A stretch of DNA of 64,000 nt from Staphylococcus taiwanensis (GCA_020544305.1 CP058667.1:930001-994000); one strand, 5' to 3'; shown: positions 51,000-60,940, counted from the first letter of the stretch. The notes: generated by a model not told the origin, from the sequence alone. Made by a program: numbers and translations.

Positions 51000-52780
51000 T
51001 CTAATCCCTCCATTTCATGGTTAGCTTTACCACTTGGAATCATAGGATTTACTGGTTCAGTAGGTGAGATTCTTACTTCAATTAAAGCAGGTCCTTCATA
51101 TGCAAATGCCTCATCTAAGGTTTGTGTTAATTTACTTGGTGAATCAATTAAGAAACCACGAACTCCATATGCTTCAGCCATTTTCATGAAATTAGGTTGA
51201 TCATTAAATACTGAATGTGAGAATCGATGATTAAAGAACTTATCTTGCCATTGTTTAACCATACCTAACGTTCCATTATTAATTAAAACAATCTTTACAT
51301 TTAAATTATATTCAGGTAGAAGTGCCATTTCTTGGTTAGTCATTTGGAAACCACCGTCACCTACGAAACAAATGACTGTTTTATCGGGTGCTGCGAGTTG
51401 CGCACCAATTGCTGATGGAATACCAAAGCCCATTGTACCTAAACCACCACTTGTAACCCATTGACCATGATCTTTGAATGGATAGAATTGAGCAGCCCAC
51501 ATCTGATGTTGACCAACATCAGTCGTTACAATAGCATCACCATGTGTAATCTTGCCAATATACGCAATGGTTTCCTGAGGTCTACAGAACACGCCGTCTG
51601 ATTCATTATATTTGAAAGGATGTTTTGCTTTATTTTCTAAACAATGATTGACCCATTTTTCAAATGACACATCACTTGAAAATGCCTGCGACAACGCTTC
51701 GAGAACTTTTTTACAATCAGCAACTATGCCTAAATCTGTTGAAATAACTTTATTAATTTCAGATTCATCAATATCGACGTGTACAATCGTAGCATTAGGT
51801 GCAAATTCATTTGGATTACTTGCAAGTCTGTCATCAAAGCGACTACCTAAATTAATGAGTAAATCGCATTCCATGATAGCCATATTACTTGCATATGAGC
51901 CATGCATACCACCCATACCTAAGAAAAGGGGATTTTCATATGGAATCGCACCTAAACCTAGTAAGGTAGTTACAACTGGAATTTGATGTTTAGTTACAAA
52001 TTCAGTCAATAATGCATTTGACTTAGAATGATTGATACCAGCACCAGCAAGAATGAGTGGCTTTTTGGCATCTTTTAAATAATTTGATAAGCGTTCAATT
52101 GTGCTATGATCAGGTTCTTCTGACACTTGATAAGCAGGTAAATGAACTTCATTTTCTAGGGGTGCAGATGTAGATAGGATTCCCATATCTTTAGGAAAAT
52201 CAATCACAACTGGTCCTTTACGTCCTGTATTAGCGATATAAAATGCTTCATGAATGACTCTAGGAATGTCGTCCACATGCTTAATTTGATAATTAGCTTT
52301 AGTGATTGGTGTAGTCATCGATAGCAAATCCGCTTCTTGAAACGCATCTTTACCTATACCAGGGGTAGCAACTTGACCGGTAAAGACGACTAAAGGTAAT
52401 GAATCACTATATGCATCTGTGATACCAGTAATGGCATTTGTAGCGCCCGGACCACTAGTAACCACGACTACACCTGTTTTACCGGAAACACGTGCATAAC
52501 CTTCAGCAGCATGTGTAGCGCCTTGTTCATGTCTAGCTAAAATATGCTTAATTTTACCGTCGTAAAATGTATCGTAAAGTGGTAATACGGCACCACCTGG
52601 ATAACCGAATATAAAATCAACATCTTCATGTAATAAAGCTTTAACTAACAGTTCTGATCCAGTTCTCAAAACACTAACCTCATCATGATTAGTATATTGT
52701 GAAGTTTCTACTTTAATATCTTGAATGTTAACTGTATTTCGATGGGGATTTTGCACATTACTTTCCTTAGTATTTGACAT
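50996..52780 (-). CDS. ilvB: Acetolactate synthase large subunit
   Basis: ThDP-dependent condensation of pyruvate (or with 2-oxobutanoate). About 594 residues with the catalytic glutamate in ILARHEQGATHAAEGYAR, the FAD/ThDP core and the C-terminal VGDGGFQMTNQEMALLPEYNLNVK ThDP motif (split near 477-500). ATG 52780 follows GAGGAG; an upstream in-frame GTG overlaps that SD. This is the anabolic AHAS, distinct from the AlsS-type enzyme, given its operon and ACT partner. Confidence 0.95.
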   Translation of the reverse strand: MSNTKESNVQNPHRNTVNIQDIKVETSQYTNHDEVSVLRTGSELLVKALLHEDVDFIFGYPGGAVLPLYDTFYDGKIKHILARHEQGATHAAEGYARVSGKTGVVVVTSGPGATNAITGITDAYSDSLPLVVFTGQVATPGIGKDAFQEADLLSMTTPITKANYQIKHVDDIPRVIHEAFYIANTGRKGPVVIDFPKDMGILSTSAPLENEVHLPAYQVSEEPDHSTIERLSNYLKDAKKPLILAGAGINHSKSNALLTEFVTKHQIPVVTTLLGLGAIPYENPLFLGMGGMHGSYASNMAIMECDLLINLGSRFDDRLASNPNEFAPNATIVHVDIDESEINKVISTDLGIVADCKKVLEALSQAFSSDVSFEKWVNHCLENKAKHPFKYNESDGVFCRPQETIAYIGKITHGDAIVTTDVGQHQMWAAQFYPFKDHGQWVTSGGLGTMGFGIPSAIGAQLAAPDKTVICFVGDGGFQMTNQEMALLPEYNLNVKIVLINNGTLGMVKQWQDKFFNHRFSHSVFNDQPNFMKMAEAYGVRGFLIDSPSKLTQTLDEAFAYEGPALIEVRISPTEPVNPMIPSGKANHEMEGLE

Positions 52781-52797
52781 TGAAATCACTCCTCTTG

Positions 52798-54486
52798 TTA
52801 GATAAGATTCTCTGGAACTTGCATAATACCACCAGTATTTGCGCTTGTAACTAACGCGGTATATCTTGCTAAGTAACCTGATTTAACTTTGGCTTTGAAA
52901 GGTTGTAAATCTTGTTTACGTCTAGCTAATTCTTCTTGGGTTTGATGAACATCTAATGTACGCTTGTTTAAATCGATCGTAATTTCATCTCCATCTCTGA
53001 TTAATCCAATAGGACCACCAGATGCTGCTTCAGGCGAGATATGTCCGACGGCAATACCTCTTGTAGCACCTGAAAATCGACCATCAGTAATTAATGCTAC
53101 ATCTTTACCTAAACCACGCCCCACAATTGATGAAGTAGGGGCTAACATTTCTGGCATACCTGGTCCTCCCTTAGGTCCTTCGTATCTAATGACTACAACA
53201 TGACCCTCACGTACAGTTTTATTATCAATTGCTGCAACTGCATCATCATGTGAATCAAAACAAATTGCTTTACCAGTAAATGTTTTAATCGAAGGATCAA
53301 CGCCACCAACTTTAATAACTGCGCCATTAGGAGCTAAATTACCAAATAAAATTGATAATCCTCCTTCTTTATCGTATGGAGAATCTAAAGGGTGAATAAC
53401 TGCGGTATTTTGAATTTCTTTTCCTTCATTATTTTCTCGTAATGTTTTACCGGTAACTGTTAGTCTATCTGGATGTAATGTACCTTCTTTTTTCATTAGC
53501 TCATTGATAATTGCAGGACAACCACCTGCTTCATGAACATCATGCATCGAATAAGAAGAACTAGGTGCAATTTTCGATAAATAGGGTGTTTTTTTAGCGA
53601 TTTCATTAATTCGTTCTAAGTCATAATCGATTCCGGCTTCATTAGCAATAGCTAAAGTATGTAATACTGTATTAGTTGAACCACCCATAGCCATATCAAG
53701 AGCGAAAGCATCATCTATTGCTTCACGCGTAACAATGTCTCTAGGCTTAATATCTTTTTTGATATTTTCTACTAATTTAAATGCAGCTTCACGAATCATT
53801 TCTCGACGTTGTTCACTAACCGCTAAAGCTGTGCCATTATACGGAAGGGCAAGACCTAAAACTTCCATTAAGCAGTTCATTGAATTTGCAGTAAACATAC
53901 CTGCACAAGAACCGCAAGTTGGACATGCATTTTGCTCCATATCTAAAAATTCTTCTTTTGAAATAGAACCTTCTTTGAAAGCACCAACTGCTTCGAACAT
54001 GGAAGATAATGTTAAGGCTTTGCCTTGAGCAGATAAGCCAGCTTTCATAGGTCCACCTGAACAAAATATAGCAGGTACATTTGTTCTTACAGCTGCTAAA
54101 AGCATTCCAGGCGTAATTTTGTCACAGTTTGGGATATAAAATACACCATCAAACCAGTGTGCGTTAATGACAGTTTCAGCTGCATCTGCAATAATTTCAC
54201 GAGACGGAAGTGAATAACGCATTCCAATATGTCCCATTGCAATACCATCATCGACACCAATTGTATTAAATTCAAAAGGAATAGCACCGGCTTCACGAAT
54301 AGCTTCTTTTGCGATATCAGCTAATTCTCTTAAGTGCACGTGTCCAGGAACAATATCGATATATGAATTACAAATAGCCACAAATGGCTTGTTCATATCT
54401 GTAGGATTTTTAAGTGCGCCCGTGGCGTGTAAAAGACTTCTTGCAGGTGCTTGATGGTCACCTTTTTTTATCATGTCACTTCTCAT
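52798..54486 (-). CDS. ilvD: Dihydroxy-acid dehydratase
   Basis: Dehydrates 2,3-dihydroxy acids to the 2-oxo acids for valine, leucine and isoleucine. The 562-residue Fe-S enzyme has [15 protein letters not shown] (near 117) and [20 protein letters not shown] (near 187-206) carrying the cluster cysteines. One oddity is a Cys in [10 protein letters not shown] (near 330), where I expect Val in related staphylococci. First structural gene of the operon, behind the leader attenuator. Confidence 0.96.
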   Translation of the reverse strand: MRSDMIKKGDHQAPARSLLHATGALKNPTDMNKPFVAICNSYIDIVPGHVHLRELADIAKEAIREAGAIPFEFNTIGVDDGIAMGHIGMRYSLPSREIIADAAETVINAHWFDGVFYIPNCDKITPGMLLAAVRTNVPAIFCSGGPMKAGLSAQGKALTLSSMFEAVGAFKEGSISKEEFLDMEQNACPTCGSCAGMFTANSMNCLMEVLGLALPYNGTALAVSEQRREMIREAAFKLVENIKKDIKPRDIVTREAIDDAFALDMAMGGSTNTVLHTLAIANEAGIDYDLERINEIAKKTPYLSKIAPSSSYSMHDVHEAGGCPAIINELMKKEGTLHPDRLTVTGKTLRENNEGKEIQNTAVIHPLDSPYDKEGGLSILFGNLAPNGAVIKVGGVDPSIKTFTGKAICFDSHDDAVAAIDNKTVREGHVVVIRYEGPKGGPGMPEMLAPTSSIVGRGLGKDVALITDGRFSGATRGIAVGHISPEAASGGPIGLIRDGDEITIDLNKRTLDVHQTQEELARRKQDLQPFKAKVKSGYLARYTALVTSANTGGIMQVPENLI

Positions 54487-54528
54487 TACAAATTCCCCCG
54501 TAAATTCATTAAGTTAGACAAACAAAAA

Positions 54529-54555
54529 GACGTCCCAATTTGTGATTGGGACGTC
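54529..54555 (-). terminator. Attenuator terminator of the ilv-leu operon
   Basis: GACGTCCCAAT and ATTGGGACGTC form a perfect 11-bp stem with a five-base loop; on the minus strand TTTTTG follows (54524-54528). It lies between the leader peptide and ilvD. Confidence 0.92.
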
Positions 54556-54558
54556 TAT

Positions 54559-54613
54559 AAGTCCCATTCAAGTAGAAATAGGACTTAAACGTTTAGTATG
54601 ATTTAATACTAAA
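54559..54613 (-). promoter_or_regulatory. Alternative leader hairpins (attenuation)
   Basis: Between the leader peptide and the terminator, AAGTCC (54559) can pair with GGACTT (54581) and TTTAGTAT (54592) with ATACTAAA (54606). The second overlaps the leader stop codon, so ribosome position could choose between the structures. Assigned by eye. Confidence 0.6.
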
Positions 54614-54689
54614 GTTCCAGCCCTTGTGAGTATAATAAAATAATTAAATTGTGAGTTGCCGTTGTTGTTTCATATGCGAATTTAGTCAT
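54609..54689 (-). CDS. Leucine/isoleucine-rich leader peptide of the ilv-leu operon
   Basis: A 26-codon frame (ATG 54689, TAG 54609) with AAAGGAG about nine bases upstream. Its middle reads HNLIILLY: five regulatory Leu/Ile codons in a row (TTA ATT ATT TTA TTA), with two more Leu codons (CTG, CTT) near the end. Ribosome stalling when leucine or isoleucine is scarce would prevent the terminator at 54529-54555. In S. aureus a leucine-rich attenuator peptide controls this same operon. Confidence 0.88.
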   Translation of the reverse strand: MTKFAYETTTATHNLIILLYSQGLEL

Positions 54690-54758
54690 TTGATTATACT
54701 CCTTTCTTGAATGGTAGTTATTTAAATAATTAGAATAGTTTAAAAATTCGATAAACTT

Positions 54759-54787
54759 AATTTACTATAACCCTTTTGCTAAGTCAA
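54759..54787 (-). promoter_or_regulatory. Promoter of the ilv-leu operon
   Basis: On the minus strand TTGACT (54787-54782), 17 bases, TAAATT (54764-54759), with TATAGT just upstream of the -10. About 70 bases ahead of the leader ATG. Confidence 0.7.
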
Positions 54788-54799
54788 CACTATTTTTAG

Positions 54800-54814
54800 A
54801 ATTTTCTAATAATT
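54800..54814. promoter_or_regulatory. Probable CodY box upstream of the ilv-leu promoter
   Basis: AATTTTCTAATAATT has two mismatches to the CodY consensus AATTTTCWGAAAATT; a second AATTTTCGAATAACA overlaps it. It lies just upstream of the -35, where CodY repression of ilv genes by isoleucine and GTP is expected. Confidence 0.6.
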
Positions 54815-55003
54815 TTCGAATAACATAAATAGAATCAAAGAAGGGAAATCATACTTGAAATTTGATATAATTATTAAGTTGAAAATTAAATTTAACCAAG
54901 TTTATTTATAGGAAATTACTGATAAAATTAAAATGTATTTATTCGAGGAACATTGCGGTTATACATGTAACGACGATATTATTTTTAGGAGCGTACAGGA
55001 CTA

Positions 55004-55465
55004 ATGATAAGTATAAAAAATTTAAATGACTTAAATCGATTTGCTGACATATTAGTTCGTCATTTACAGTCGGGAGATTTAATTTTATTAAATGGTGATT
55101 TAGGAGCAGGTAAAACAACGCTAACTCAATTTATTGGAAAGTATCTCGGAGTTAAACGTAATATTAACTCTCCGACATTTAATATTATTAAGTCATACAA
55201 GGGAACTCATATAAGATTGCATCACATGGATTGTTATCGTTTAGAAGATGCTGAAGAAGACCTTGGATTCGACGAATATTTTGAAGATGAAGCTGTAACT
55301 GTTATTGAATGGAGTCAATTTATTCAAGATTTATTACCGACAGAACAATTAATTATTAATATACAAACTGTTGATGAAGATGAGAGATTAATTGAATTGC
55401 ATGCTAAAGGGACACATTATGAAATAGTTAAGGAGGAAGTTATACGTGAATTTATTACTGATTGA
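55004..55465 (+). CDS. tsaE: tRNA threonylcarbamoyladenosine protein TsaE (ATPase)
   Basis: ATPase partner of TsaB-TsaD in making t6A37 of ANN-decoding tRNAs. The 153-residue protein has Walker A GDLGAGKT (31-38), SPTFNIIKSY (near 54) and the HMDCYRLEDAEEDLGFDEYF segment (near 72). ATG 55004 has an AGGAG SD about 13 bases upstream. It starts the tsaE-tsaB-rimI-tsaD cluster and overlaps tsaB by 20 bases. Confidence 0.95.
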   Translation: MISIKNLNDLNRFADILVRHLQSGDLILLNGDLGAGKTTLTQFIGKYLGVKRNINSPTFNIIKSYKGTHIRLHHMDCYRLEDAEEDLGFDEYFEDEAVTVIEWSQFIQDLLPTEQLIINIQTVDEDERLIELHAKGTHYEIVKEEVIREFITD

Positions 55466-56111
55466 TACATCGAACCAACCCATGTCAATTGCATTAATGA
55501 ATGACGATGTAGTATTAACTGAAGAAACGACAGAAAATAAAAAAGATCATTCAAGTCAACTAATGCCTGCAATTAAGAGATTATTCGAGCAAACTGCTAT
55601 TGATAAACGTGATTTAAATAGTATCGTTGTAGCTAAAGGACCGGGATCATATACGGGTGTAAGAATAGGTGTCACAACTGCTAAAACCTTAGCTTATGCA
55701 TTAAAAACAGATTTGTATGGCGTATCATCTTTAGAAGCTTTAGCGGCTACAATTGATAAAACAGATGAAAGATTGTTAGTACCTATTTTTGATGCTCGAA
55801 GAGAAGCGGTATATACAGGTGTTTATCAATATAATAATGGTGAATTGACAACAGTTTTAAAAGATCAATATTTACCAATTAATGAATTACAAGCTAAATT
55901 AACTCAATTAAATCAATCTTATATCTTCATTGGTCAAGATGCTGAAAAATTATCGGATAAATTAGGTGGGGAAGTTATAGGAAATCTACCTAAAGCATCC
56001 GTAATGAAAAAGCTTATGACACAAAGCGAAGATATTCATACGTTTATCCCAAATTATATTAAATTATCAGAGGCGGAACGCAATTGGTTAAACCAACAGC
56101 AGCACAATTAA
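55446..56111 (+). CDS. tsaB: tRNA threonylcarbamoyladenosine protein TsaB
   Basis: Inactive ASKHA-fold dimerisation partner of TsaD. The 221 residues begin MNLLLIDTSNQPMSIAL and include KGPGSYTGVRIGVTTAKTLAY (near 64-84). GTG 55446 is preceded by AAGGAGG about nine bases upstream. It overlaps tsaE by 20 bases and rimI by 28 bases. Confidence 0.95.
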   Translation: MNLLLIDTSNQPMSIALMNDDVVLTEETTENKKDHSSQLMPAIKRLFEQTAIDKRDLNSIVVAKGPGSYTGVRIGVTTAKTLAYALKTDLYGVSSLEALAATIDKTDERLLVPIFDARREAVYTGVYQYNNGELTTVLKDQYLPINELQAKLTQLNQSYIFIGQDAEKLSDKLGGEVIGNLPKASVMKKLMTQSEDIHTFIPNYIKLSEAERNWLNQQQHN

Positions 56112-56548
56112 CTATAAGAGCAATGCAAGTTGATGATGTCCCAAGTGTATTTGATATTGAACGTGAGAGTTTTAATGATAGTTCATGGACAATTGATGCT
56201 TTTTATCATGAATTGAATGAGAATAATTTTGCAAAGTATTTTGTTATTATTTTCGAAAATGAAATTGTCGGATATTTAGGCACATGGATTGTGATAGACC
56301 AAGCACAAATTACCACTGTAGCAATTCGAAAAGAATACAGAGGCTACCGATTAGGTCAGTTATTACTTAAATATGTGATGGATTTTGCACGTCATACATG
56401 TGAAGTGATGAGTTTAGAGGTAAGAATTGATAACTATATTGCACAGCATGTTTATACGAATTTAGGATTTCAATTTGGTGGAAAACGAAAAAATTATTAT
56501 GGAGAGGGCGAGGATGCACTAGTCATGTGGGTGAATTTAAATGAATAA
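56084..56548 (+). CDS. rimI: Ribosomal protein S18-alanine N-acetyltransferase RimI
   Basis: GNAT acetyltransferase likely acting on S18 N-terminus; family members also have broader N-acetylation. The 154-residue protein has the acetyl-CoA loop [22 protein letters not shown] (split near 70-92) and ends [16 protein letters not shown], typical of RimI. Start is TTG 56084 with GAGGCGG upstream, inside tsaB; a later ATG (56120, at AMQVDD) would delete the start of the fold. It overlaps tsaD by 8 bases. Confidence 0.9.
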   Translation: MVKPTAAQLTIRAMQVDDVPSVFDIERESFNDSSWTIDAFYHELNENNFAKYFVIIFENEIVGYLGTWIVIDQAQITTVAIRKEYRGYRLGQLLLKYVMDFARHTCEVMSLEVRIDNYIAQHVYTNLGFQFGGKRKNYYGEGEDALVMWVNLNE

Positions 56549-57563
56549 CAAAACGCTAATCTTAGCAGTAGAAACAAGTTGTGATGAAACGAGTGTTAGT
56601 GTAATAGAAAATGGCAATACTATTTTATCTAACACCGTTTTAAGTCAAATAGAGAGTCATAAACGTTTTGGTGGCGTGGTACCAGAAGTCGCGAGTAGAC
56701 ATCATGTTGAAGGTATGACAGTGACGATAGAAGAATCACTAGAAACTGCGAATGTGACTATGGAAGATATTGATGCAGTTGCCGTGACTCAAGGTCCAGG
56801 TCTTATCGGGGCGCTATTAATAGGCATAAATGCAGCCAAAGCTTTAGCATTTGCCTATGACAAACCTTTAATACCTGTACATCATATCGCAGGACATATA
56901 TATGCGAATCATTTAGAAGAACCATTAACATTTCCTCTTATGGCACTTATCGTGTCAGGAGGTCACACTGAACTGGTATATATGAAATCACATTTGAATT
57001 TTGAAGTTATAGGTGAAACAAGAGATGATGCTGTAGGCGAGGCTTATGACAAAGTTGCTAGAACAATCGATTTACCTTATCCGGGTGGTCCTGAAATCGA
57101 TAAACTTGCTGCGCAAGGCCAAGACACGTATCATTTTCCAAGAGTGTGGTTAGAGAAAGACAGTTATGATTTTAGTTTTAGTGGTTTAAAAAGTGCTGTA
57201 ATTAATAAATTGCATAATCAAAAGCAAAAAAATGAAAAAATTAATAAAGCCAATGTGGCTGCAAGTTTTCAAAATAGTGTTGTAGATGTATTAAGCACTA
57301 AAGCAATGAATGCATGTAAAGAATATGATGTGAAACGTTTAATCATAGCTGGTGGTGTTGCAAGCAACAAAGGCTTACGTAGTAGACTTAAAACATTATG
57401 TGAAGAAAATCATATTCAATTATCTATTCCTAGTCCGCAATTATGTACCGATAATGCTGCAATGATTGGCGCGGCAGGCTACTATTATTATAAAGCTGGT
57501 GTAGCTGCTGGTTTAGATTTAAATGGTCAAAATAATATGGATATTGAAGAAGAGACAATTTAA
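56541..57563 (+). CDS. tsaD: tRNA N6-adenosine threonylcarbamoyltransferase TsaD
   Basis: Transfers threonylcarbamoyl to A37 of tRNA. The 340-residue ASKHA protein has [13 protein letters not shown] (9-21), the metal-binding HHIAGH (114-119), the SGGHTEL loop (near 137) and [12 protein letters not shown] (near 273). Also called Gcp, formerly misdescribed as glycoprotease. SD GAATTTAA is weak, and translation probably depends on coupling to rimI. A terminator follows. Confidence 0.96.
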   Translation: MNNKTLILAVETSCDETSVSVIENGNTILSNTVLSQIESHKRFGGVVPEVASRHHVEGMTVTIEESLETANVTMEDIDAVAVTQGPGLIGALLIGINAAKALAFAYDKPLIPVHHIAGHIYANHLEEPLTFPLMALIVSGGHTELVYMKSHLNFEVIGETRDDAVGEAYDKVARTIDLPYPGGPEIDKLAAQGQDTYHFPRVWLEKDSYDFSFSGLKSAVINKLHNQKQKNEKINKANVAASFQNSVVDVLSTKAMNACKEYDVKRLIIAGGVASNKGLRSRLKTLCEENHIQLSIPSPQLCTDNAAMIGAAGYYYYKAGVAAGLDLNGQNNMDIEEETI

Positions 57564-57580
57564 TTAAAGTGACCATGTGG

Positions 57581-57624
57581 CGTTAAGTTAACGAATTAGA
57601 GATAAGTTAGCTTAACGTTTTTTT
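57581..57624 (+). terminator. Terminator after tsaD
   Basis: CGTTAAGTTAAC pairs with GTTAGCTTAACG (one mismatch) around a 13-base loop, followed by TTTTTTT. Confidence 0.85.
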
Positions 57625-57670
57625 ATGGAAAAAATGAAAATGAAAGCTAGTCAATAGGGAACGTGTGTAC

Positions 57671-57831
57671 TTATCAACATTCTGTGTATAAATTGTTGAT
57701 AAGTGGTTTTTAATATTGTGGATATAGAATAAAATTTGTGTAAAAAAATTGTAAAGTTGTAGTTATGAATCTGTGGATAAGTCGAATAACTTTGTGGATA
57801 GTTGATAATACAGTATTTTAAATGTTTATAA
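57671..57831. other. Cluster of DnaA-box-like 9-mers
   Basis: Within 161 bases occur TTATCAACA (57671), TGTGTATAA (57683), TGTTGATAA (57694), TGTGGATAT (57717), TGTGGATAA (57772), TGTGGATAG (57793) and TGTTTATAA (57823). TGTGGATAA is the perfect reverse of TTATCCACA, and TGTGTATAA fits TTATNCACA; the others differ by one base. All but the first share one orientation. The stretch has no gene, is AT-rich, and lies between convergent tsaD and the ABC-F gene, so it is not a promoter for either. Confidence 0.75.
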
Positions 57832-57854
57832 CTTTGTGCGTTAAAAATTGTAAA

Positions 57855-57889
57855 ATAACCAGAAAAAGTTTTGAGACTTTTTCTGGTTA
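57855..57889 (-). terminator. Terminator of the ABC-F gene
   Basis: AACCAGAAAAAGT and ACTTTTTCTGGTT form a 13-bp stem with a six-base loop; on the minus strand ATTTTACAATTTTT follows. Confidence 0.85.
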
Positions 57890-57905
57890 TAAATAAAAGG
57901 GGAGT

Positions 57906-59846
57906 TTAAGATAACTTTTCTTGTAATTCTTCCCATTCGATCATTGTTTGTTCTAATTTTTGTTCGGTTTCTTCTTTTTGTTGAGCAAGCGTAGCCGCTT
58001 TTTCAGGATTATTAAATACTTCAGGTAGGGTTAACAGTTCATCTATTTCAGAAATTGAGGTTTCTAATTCTTCTATCTTTACTTCACAATCTTCAATTTG
58101 ACGTTCTAATTTGCGTTGCTCTCTGCGTTGTTGTTTTTGTGTATGATAAGTATTTGTGGACTGATTGTTATCTGTTAGGGGTGATTCAATCTTTATTGGA
58201 TTTCGATCATTTTCAAAAGCTTCAAGTGCTGCTTTTTCTTCTGTCTTCTCAATATAGTATTGATAGTCGCCTAAATAGATTTCTCCACCATGTGTGTTTA
58301 AATCAAATACTTTATTAGCTAATTGATTAATAAAATAACGATCATGAGAAACGAATAATATTGTACCTTCAAAGTGTTGTAAGGCTTGTTCAAGCATCTC
58401 CTTAGAATCGATATCTAAATGGTTGGTCGGTTCATCTAAAATTAAGACATTATCTCGTTGCAACATGAGGAGTGCTAATTGTAATCGTGCTTTTTCCCCT
58501 CCAGATAAATCATTAATAATCTTTTTAACGTCGTCTTGAACAAATAAGAAACGTCCAAGCACTGCACGTATATCTTTTTCGTTCATTGTAGGGTATTGAT
58601 CCCAAACATAATCTAGGATTGTCTTATTGGATTTGAATTCTGCCTGTTTTTGGTCATAATATCCGATTTGTAAATTAGCACCAAATGTAATTTCGCCGCC
58701 AAGTTTATTTTGACGATTTGCGATTGTTTTAATGAGTGTCGTTTTTCCTACACCATTTGGACCGATAATAGCAATATGATCGCCCTTATTAACTTCAATA
58801 TTAATTGGTTGTGTAATAGGAGTTTCATAACCAATTTCTAGATTGCGAATATGCATCACGTCATTACCAGTATTACGTTCAAAACCAAATTGAATATTTG
58901 CACTTCTAGCATCTAGCATTGGTTTATCAATGCGTTCCATTTTTTCTAATGTCTTGCGACGACTTTTAGCCATACCACTTGTTGATGCACGAGTAATATT
59001 TTTCTCAACGAAGGTTTCTAAACGTTTGATTTCCGCTTGTTGTCTCTCGTACTCTTGCATACGACTTTCATAGTATTTATCACGTTGGATTATAAATTGC
59101 TCATAGTTACCTACATAACGTTTAACATCTCCAAGAGCCACATCATATATTTGTGTGACAATTTTATCAAGGAAATAACGATCATGACTGATTATAACTA
59201 TGGCGCCTTTGAAGTATTTTAAATAATCTTCTAACCATTTGGTTGTTTCTAAGTCTAAATGGTTGGTCGGTTCGTCTAATAATAGTAGGTCAGGTTCACT
59301 TAACAACATTTGAGCAAGTGATAAACGCGTTTTTTGACCACCACTAAAGTCATTAATTGATTTATCAAATTCTTCTTCTTTAAAATTCAGGCCATGTAGG
59401 ACAGTCTTAATTTTACTTTCATATTGATAACCTTCAAGTTGTTCAAATTGATTGGATAAAGATTCATAACGTTCCATATGATGTTTATAATCATCAGTAT
59501 CATAATCATTTGCGTGCAATGCTAACCAATCAGTTTCTTCTTTAATTAAGTTTTCCATACGCTTAAGATGTTCGAAGGGTTTAGACATTTCTTCAAAGAC
59601 GGATGCCGATGAATCGAGCGTCATTTGTTGTGTAAGATAGCCCATACGTAAATTTTTAATTTTTGAAATATGACCACTATCATAATCTTCAACGCCTGCT
59701 ATAATCTTCATTAAAGTAGATTTGCCAGCGCCATTTCTACCAACTACACCAATACGTTCACCAGTTTTAACTTCGAAATCAACATTTGTAAAAATATCAT
59801 CACCATCGAATGATTTCGAAATATCATTTAATTGCAAGAGTATCAT
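57906..59846 (-). CDS. ABC-F family ATPase (YdiF-like)
   Basis: Cytosolic protein with two ABC ATPase domains and no membrane part; ABC-F proteins act on the ribosome during translation. The 646 residues include Walker A GRNGAGKST (36-44), the signature SGGQKTRLSLAQ and LLLDEPTNHLDL, a linker of about 80 residues (basic and helical), a second Walker A GPNGVGKTT, SGGEKARLQLA and LILDEPTNHLDI, and a C-terminal coiled coil (about 575-646, with KQQRREQRKLERQIEDCE). The position next to rex matches ydiF of B. subtilis and not a Vga/Msr-type resistance gene, which lack this C-terminal coil. Confidence 0.88.
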   Translation of the reverse strand: MILLQLNDISKSFDGDDIFTNVDFEVKTGERIGVVGRNGAGKSTLMKIIAGVEDYDSGHISKIKNLRMGYLTQQMTLDSSASVFEEMSKPFEHLKRMENLIKEETDWLALHANDYDTDDYKHHMERYESLSNQFEQLEGYQYESKIKTVLHGLNFKEEEFDKSINDFSGGQKTRLSLAQMLLSEPDLLLLDEPTNHLDLETTKWLEDYLKYFKGAIVIISHDRYFLDKIVTQIYDVALGDVKRYVGNYEQFIIQRDKYYESRMQEYERQQAEIKRLETFVEKNITRASTSGMAKSRRKTLEKMERIDKPMLDARSANIQFGFERNTGNDVMHIRNLEIGYETPITQPINIEVNKGDHIAIIGPNGVGKTTLIKTIANRQNKLGGEITFGANLQIGYYDQKQAEFKSNKTILDYVWDQYPTMNEKDIRAVLGRFLFVQDDVKKIINDLSGGEKARLQLALLMLQRDNVLILDEPTNHLDIDSKEMLEQALQHFEGTILFVSHDRYFINQLANKVFDLNTHGGEIYLGDYQYYIEKTEEKAALEAFENDRNPIKIESPLTDNNQSTNTYHTQKQQRREQRKLERQIEDCEVKIEELETSISEIDELLTLPEVFNNPEKAATLAQQKEETEQKLEQTMIEWEELQEKLS

Positions 59847-60085
59847 TCAGGTTTCACCTTTCTATTTGTATGATTCTTTACTCAAATAAGTATTATATAT
59901 TACTCTTTATTCTATCGTATAACACATTTTCATGAAACTAAGTTATTTATTTTTAAAATACATTACGGTATAATATTTCAGTATTCATTATAGGCATAAC
60001 GTAGTTTTCACAGTAATGACTAATTGCACTCAAATTAGTTTGAATACATAAATGATAAAATTCAAACAAGAGGAGGACATCTGAA

Positions 60086-60724
60086 ATGGCTCAAAATAAA
60101 GCTAAAATTCCTCGTGCAACCTTAAAAAGATTACCTTTATATTATAGATTCGCAAATACTTTAAAATCTAAAGGAATTGATCGGGTTAATTCGAAAACTA
60201 TCAGCGAAGCATTAAGTATAGAATCAGCAACTATCAGACGAGATTTTTCTTATTTTGGTGAGTTAGGTAAGAAAGGCTATGGCTATAATATAGATAGTCT
60301 ATTAGAATTCTTTAAATCTGAACTTAGTGATAGCGATAATCTTAATATTGGCTTAATTGGTGTAGGTAACTTAGGAAGAGCACTTTTAACTTATAATTTT
60401 TCAATACACGACGAAATGACTATTACTGAAGCTTTTGATGTGGATAAAGAAATTATTGGAAAACAAATTGGGGACGTTACAGTTCATCATGCAGATGATT
60501 TAAAGAAAGTCTTAGAGTCAGAAAATATTAATGTAGTGATACTCACTACACCTGAAGAGGCAGCGCAACGTGTAACTGACAAGTTGGTTAAAGCTAATGT
60601 AAAAGGGATACTTAACTTCACACCAGCTAGAGTTGAGGCGCCGAACGATGTACAAGTTCATCATATTGACTTAGGTATTGAATTACAATCTCTTTTATTC
60701 TTCATGAAGAATTATTCAAATTAA
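60086..60724 (+). CDS. rex: Redox-sensing transcriptional repressor Rex
   Basis: NADH/NAD+-sensing repressor of fermentative and anaerobic genes. The 212 residues have an N-terminal winged helix (about 1-80: [51 protein letters not shown]...) and a Rossmann domain with GVGNLG (92-97). SD AGAGGAGG precedes ATG. A TATAAT at 59969-59974 is the likely -10; no clear Rex operator (TTGTGA-N6-TCACAA) was seen in its own promoter. Confidence 0.96.
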   Translation: MAQNKAKIPRATLKRLPLYYRFANTLKSKGIDRVNSKTISEALSIESATIRRDFSYFGELGKKGYGYNIDSLLEFFKSELSDSDNLNIGLIGVGNLGRALLTYNFSIHDEMTITEAFDVDKEIIGKQIGDVTVHHADDLKKVLESENINVVILTTPEEAAQRVTDKLVKANVKGILNFTPARVEAPNDVQVHHIDLGIELQSLLFFMKNYSN

Positions 60725-60785
60725 AGTTTGTAAAATTAAGTAACATTATTATTGATTTAACATTTAAAGAGGTTCTTGCTGAATT

Positions 60786-60827
60786 GAGACAGAATTTTCA
60801 TTAGAAATGAACTCTGTCTCTTTTTTT
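60786..60827 (+). terminator. Terminator after rex
   Basis: GAGACAGAATTTTCATT pairs with AATGAACTCTGTCTC with small mismatches, followed by TTTTTTT. Confidence 0.88.
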
Positions 60828-60911
60828 ATACCTAAATTTATGAGATGTAAATAATTTTTTCGAAATTTAACTTTTTATCATTAAATATTTAATTGATATA
60901 AAATTAAAATG

Positions 60912-60940
60912 TTGCCAAAAGTGTAACTTTTTATTATAAT
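60912..60940 (+). promoter_or_regulatory. Promoter of tsuA-tsuB
   Basis: TTGCCA (60912-60917), 17 bases, TATAAT (60935-60940), about 37 bases before the tsuA start. Control by the cysteine regulator CymR is plausible for sulfur uptake but no clear box was identified. Confidence 0.65.

Noticed and set aside
57906-59846. Antibiotic-resistance ABC-F (Vga/Msr/Lsa type)
   Set aside because: The C-terminal coiled coil, length and location beside rex match the housekeeping YdiF-like group; no resistance-gene context or mobile element nearby.
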